Shown here: positions 60,234 to 64,000 of the stretch, piece by piece
How the letters are laid out: the number at the start of each line of letters is the position of its first letter
Position numbering within the stretch: position 1 is the first letter of the stretch
Position numbers and translations under genes: made by a program
The notes under the pieces: generated by a model
Told to the model about the DNA's origin: nothing
The model's input: the letters and a program-made list of their open reading frames with translations, nothing else
The model's database searches: none
NCBI RefSeq assembly: GCF_035582795.1
Contig: NC_134372.1
Coordinates: 36,016,316 to 36,080,315 of the forward strand
DNA length: 64,000 bases
Source of the DNA: Mycteria americana
Taxonomy: Eukaryota > Chordata > Aves > Ciconiiformes > Ciconiidae
Reading direction: 5' to 3'

Positions 60234-63097
60234 GTGAGCGCCGGTGGGCGAGGGGGTCCGCGTCCCGGCGGCCCCGCCTGACGCCCTGCCCCGCTCTGCC
60301 TTGCAGGGGAGTTGTACCGCCGCCTGCCGCCGGAGGAGACGGGGGAGCTGCGCCTCCAGGTACCGCCGCCCGCCCGAGGAGCCCCGGCCCCACGGCAGCA
60401 GCGCCCGAAGCTCTGCCCCGGGAGCGTTGCTGGCGGGAGCGACTGGCGATTTCTGCCCTTTTCTCACACAGTCGTGTGTCAAAACCCCGTGAGGAAGGAA
60501 GGGAAGGCGGGTGGGTTTGTTCCCGCGGGCGGGGGCGCCGGCCCCGGTTTCCCCGGCCCGCTCCGCTGCGCTCCGTTTGGCTTTAGCGTTTGAAGGCGCC
60601 GTGTGTAAGCGAATGCCAAACCCGCCATTTCTGCACTCAGGGAGACGTCCGTTAACGTGACGTGAGGAAACCGCAGGCTGTTGCATGCTCGCGCTCGGCC
60701 TCGGATGCAGGAGGTTCAGCACGTGAACATTCTCCGCTTACTCTTACTTTTGTGTAGATCTCCCACTCCTATGGTGATTTGTCAACCTGGTAAAACTACT
60801 AGTCAGCGGCAAGTTCTTAAATTAATTAAAATTTAATATTTTAAAGTATGTTTTAAAATATCTTTAGCTGCAAGGATCAGAAGAGGCCAAAGCGTTTGTA
60901 AATGCCTTCCTGAAGCGTAGTATGCCAAAAAAGAAAGATGAAGCTATCCAGGATCTATTAAGTCGGAAAGCTGTAGTTCTTGAGCATTATTCCAAAAAAA
61001 AGACAAAGCAAAAGAGGAAGAGAACAAAAGGTTTTACTGCCAAGCAAAGGCGAGAAATGCGTCTTTTTGAAATTGAACCTGAACAGCAAAGGTAAGAGCT
61101 TAAACGTTTTCTGTGTGTAGTAAAAGTGGGAAGTAGATCAAAGTACATAAAAGCAGCAGCATGTACATGTGGTTACTAACCCTTCCGTACGTAAAGTCAG
61201 TCTGAGACTCTGTTGGTTACCAGTTCTTTTTCCTTTTGTGTAGCTAAATATAACAAGAAATTAAACCCAAATACAATCACCTCTGATTTCAGTTTTGAAG
61301 TTAGACTGCCTGTGACTAGAAAGTCAAAATTCTGCATCAGGTTCCTCAAACTAATGCATGTTGAACAAAGCCCCTGCTGTTGCTAACATGAAGTAAAAGT
61401 GGGGAGGTATGGGAGTAGAAATCTCTTCAGCCTTAGCCGTAGCCACATCGTCTAAAACACATCACCATTTTGGGTTGATAGAGGAGCATATTTAGTTTGT
61501 GCTTTTTTCATAAAAGCAAACCTGTTGCTTGGTGTGGCTTATGACAGCGGATACAAGTTATGAGAGCAGATTACAAAATTATAAATGTTAGTCTTAACTC
61601 TGTTGTAAACACAGATTAATTCTGTAATCAAGCAATAGATTTTTTTTTTTATAATTAAGTTCTCGTATAATACTTCTTGTCTTTTTACTGCAGATACACA
61701 ATCTTTCTACCACTACATGAACTCTGGAAACAGTATATCAGAGACCTATGTCACGGACTTAAACCAGATACGTAAGTTGAGATATTTCAAAATTAGCATG
61801 GTTTTGATTCAGTAGATATTTCCAGGTTTACTGAGTTACTGCTTCGAACATCATGGTTACTTGACCAGGATATGTACTATTTCTGTAAGCTTTGATTTCA
61901 ATAGTCATGGTCACATTTTGTAAACCTAACATTCCATAAAATTTTCTTTCCCCCTTCTTCAAGGCAACCACATATGGTTCAGAGCAAACTGCTAAAAGCT
62001 GATCTCCATGGAGCTATTGTTACAGGTATTCTGTTTGGCTTCTTCTACAAAATCTGAAGTTCAGTAGACACTCCTATATTTCAGGTGCTTATTTTTAATT
62101 CCCTTTAGTATCCTTAACTCTAGAATCACATAGTTGAGATCATATGTTGATGGATTCTTTCTCTGCTTACCAATGCTAATTACTTTCAACTGCTCTTGAA
62201 AACCCTGGTGTTAGTTGCAAAGATTAACTGCAAGTTTTACCAGCTATTACTGTAATTGCATTATTTCAGAATATTGCAAACCAGTTTTTAGAATGAGGCA
62301 ACTGCAGAAGAGGAAATAAACTGCCTGTATCGAAACTTTCTAATACATACATACTTCTGTTCTTTCAGTCACAAAATCAAAGTGCCCCTCTTATGTTGGG
62401 ATAACAGGAATCATTCTACAGGAATTTAAACATGTCTTCAAAATCATCACTAAAGAGGACAAATTAAAAGGTATAAGACAGGGGTTTTTTCAGTGCTTTT
62501 CACAATTTGAATAAATCAGAAATTTCTTAAACACATTCTTCATCTTACAAGTCTGAGCACATTGTTTTATATCAGTGCTTTTAGTTCTTTTCGTGGAGTG
62601 GCAGAAGTCAATGTCTTTACTGACTATGTAACAGCCCAGTATCTTACCGAAAAAGTATCTCATTAGAAATGAGCAATTAAAAAAAATGCATTTCCAATGA
62701 ACCCAACATGATTACACACATGGCTCATTCATCTGATTCACATTAGCTGTTCTCTGCAACACTTACTGCATGCTCCTGAAAGAGGACTAACTTTAGTAAT
62801 TCAAGTTTAAAACTTAGAAGTTTGGGTTATTTTTCTTCTCTTGCTAAAGCATAAAAACCTTGAAATGTGGTGAACCTCAGGTGTACATGTGAATAATATC
62901 CCCTGGTAGGTCAGTATCTTTTCATAACTTTTGTTACTTTCTTTCCTTTTGCATTTTCAGTTGTTCCCAAACTTAACAACGTATTTAGCTTGGAGATTGA
63001 TGGATTCATTTCCTACATCTATGGAAGCAAGTTCCAGCTTAAAGCAAGTGAGCGATCTGCAAAAAAGTTCAAGTTGAAAGGAACTATTGACCTATGA
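60227..63097 (+). CDS. POP4: POP4, ribonuclease P/MRP protein subunit p29 (Rpp29) (gene-level coding span, seven exons)
   Basis: Exons of 7, 53, 224, 78, 62, 102 and 137 coding nt join to 663 nt, giving 220 residues, the same length as human POP4. Rpp29 is a core protein of nuclear RNase P (tRNA 5' end maturation) and RNase MRP (rRNA processing), and is enriched in the nucleolus. The N-terminal third is helical and ends in a lysine/arginine-rich stretch (about 63-82, KKKTKQKRKR) that should act as nuclear/nucleolar signal and RNA contact. The C-terminal part (about 95-210) is the Sm-like barrel of the UPF0086/Rof family. Diagnostic segments are LFEIEPEQQRY, FLPLHELWKQYI, LLKADLHGAI, KSKCPSYVGITGI and FISYIYGSKFQL. 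No stops or frameshifts interrupt the gene. Confidence 0.97.
60307..60359 (+). CDS. POP4: POP4 exon 2
   Basis: CTTGCAG acceptor to GTACCG donor; encodes residues 3-20 (ELYRRLPPEETGELRLQ) and ends in phase 0. The N-terminus differs from the human protein as I recall it, which is usual for this poorly conserved region. Confidence 0.88.
60868..61091 (+). CDS. POP4: POP4 exon 3 (basic N-terminal region)
   Basis: CTTTAG acceptor to GTAAGA donor. Encodes residues 21-94, including EAKAFVNAFLKRSMPKKK, RKAVVLEHYS and the basic block followed by FTAKQRREMRLFEIEPEQQR. Ends in phase 2. Confidence 0.97.
61694..61771 (+). CDS. POP4: POP4 exon 4
   Basis: TACTGCAG acceptor to GTAAGT donor. Encodes about residues 95-120 with FLPLHELWKQYIRDLCHGLK, the conserved helix leading into the barrel. 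Phase 2 at both ends. Confidence 0.97.
61964..62025 (+). CDS. POP4: POP4 exon 5
   Basis: TTCTTCAAG acceptor to GTATTC donor. Encodes about residues 121-141, QPHMVQSKLLKADLHGAIVT, a signature of the Rpp29 barrel. Ends in phase 1. Confidence 0.97.
62369..62470 (+). CDS. POP4: POP4 exon 6
   Basis: TTCTTTCAG acceptor to GTATAA donor. Encodes about residues 142-175, VTKSKCPSYVGITGIILQEF then KHVFKIITKEDKLK, core barrel strands. Phase 1 at both ends. Confidence 0.97.
62961..63097 (+). CDS. POP4: POP4 exon 7 and stop
   Basis: GCATTTTCAG acceptor. Encodes about residues 176-220: VPKLNNVFSLEIDGFISYIY, GSKFQLKASERSAKKF and the terminal KGTIDL, then TGA. The ending matches the family C-terminus closely. 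Confidence 0.97.
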
Positions 63098-63330
63098 TTT
63101 CGTGGAAAATCAGCAGTATTAATAGAAATGTCTGCTGTTTTCCTGCAGTTTAAAGACCAGGTTTTTTGGCAGATTAAATAGCTATGTGAAATTTTTCAGA
63201 AGTGTTTCTTCTTACTGAAGAATCACTGGTATCGGTTGTCTTTTAAGCAGTCTCGCAGACTGTTGGAGTTCGTATCTGTTTTGCTCTTTGTATATAACAT
63301 TCTTTTATTAAACTTATATGATTAGTATTG
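63098..63330 (+). terminator. POP4: POP4 3' UTR and poly(A) signal
   Basis: A short AT-rich 3' UTR runs to ATTAAA at 63307-63312, followed by T-rich sequence near 63330-63350. Cleavage is expected about 15-25 nt after the signal. Confidence 0.7.
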
Positions 63331-64000
63331 ATTACCTGACTTCTGTTTCAATTTATAATCATAAATTTGCACAATTTGAAAATTGTCATGTAGCTGTGTG
63401 ATAAGTGTTATTGTTGCCTTCTGTATAAATTGGGCTCCATCTGCCTATTATAAGCTTATAATGAGACTGTGGGTGACAACAACTGCTCTTCTATAATTAT
63501 TGTTCCTGGACAACATCAATATCTTTGCCTGGTGTAAGCATATGCAAGTAAGTTATTTCAACTGATAGGTTTTACCTTGAATATCTCCTTCCCTGTGGTT
63601 AGTACTGCTACAGATAACACAGTATATGAGTGAAAATATAAACGTCCTAAACATGTAATGCAGCCTGCAAGCTGTTTGCTTACCAGGTCCTTACTAATAA
63701 CATACTACTTTGAGGTTAAATCAGAGATGTCTATATTAGTAAATATACATTGTCATGCCAGAGCACAGGGAACACAACACAACACATCACATAAGAGGGC
63801 AGCACTTGAAGCTAGAAGTTCAAAGATGGAAGTGGCCCCCATTCAATCTTGTACTTCAATTACCCACAAAATTGCTTTATGAATATTTAACTTTTATTCA
63901 TAGAGCTTTAGCCTATTTTTATATATATTTAGACATAGTGTCTATGTTATACATTTAAAAAACAATTTATTCTTATTAAAATATACACATTACACAATTT
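63331..64000. other. Downstream AT-rich intergenic DNA
   Basis: No coding or RNA feature is recognised up to the window end. In the human order the next gene would be PLEKHF1, which is not reached here. Confidence 0.5.

Larger units (their letters stand above)
60020..60600 (+). promoter_or_regulatory. POP4: POP4 CpG-island promoter
   Basis: A CpG-rich, TATA-less segment surrounds the start codon. It contains an NRF1-type palindrome TGCGCAGGCGCA (60162-60173) and an ETS/GABP-type CCGGAAG (60203-60209), the latter 18 nt before the ATG. This combination is characteristic of housekeeping genes for basic RNA and mitochondrial functions. GC richness extends weakly upstream to about 59.6 kb. Confidence 0.75.

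Overview
The window is vertebrate nuclear DNA and almost certainly from a bird. It carries a nearly full-length CR1 LINE, avian-type solo LTRs, short genes separated by AT-rich deserts, and very GC-rich CpG-island exons. No operons, CRISPR arrays, phage, rRNA or tRNA were seen. Most open reading frames are chance frames in introns, intergenic DNA or CpG islands.

Two protein-coding genes can be reconstructed exon by exon, both on the + strand. VSTM2B (V-set and transmembrane domain containing 2B) has coding exons at 15641-15713, 16400-16584, 18206-18235, 19286-19700 and 39048-39136. All junctions are GT-AG and in phase, and together they encode a 263-residue neuronal-type immunoglobulin-fold membrane protein. 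POP4 (RNase P/MRP subunit p29, Rpp29) has seven exons between 60227 and 63097 encoding 220 residues, the same length as the human protein. The order VSTM2B then POP4, in the same orientation, is the arrangement I recall from human 19q12, so this looks like a conserved syntenic block.

Layout: 1-14.8 kb is an intergenic desert with one minus-strand solo LTR (about 291-885). 14.8-16.3 kb is the VSTM2B CpG island with exons 1 and 2 at or beside it. 18.5-19.8 kb is a second GC-rich block holding exon 4. 19.7-39.0 kb is a long intron with an antisense CR1 (about 28.3-32.0 kb). 39.0-39.8 kb is the VSTM2B last exon with tandem poly(A) signals. 39.8-57.4 kb is a second desert with another solo LTR (52256-52959), an AGGC-rich minisatellite (about 55.29-55.39 kb) and several possible non-coding elements. 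59.6-60.6 kb is the POP4 CpG-island promoter, followed by POP4.

The most interesting observation is a 140-nt open segment at 57461-57600. It has a good 3' splice site, starts in exactly the phase left by VSTM2B exon 4, and ends in a stop codon. If spliced to exon 4 it would replace the hydrophobic C-terminal anchor with a 46-residue acidic, hydrophilic tail. That would predict a soluble or secreted VSTM2B isoform. This is inferred from sequence alone. The two genes have unrelated jobs (cell surface versus nucleolar RNA processing), and no functional coupling is implied.
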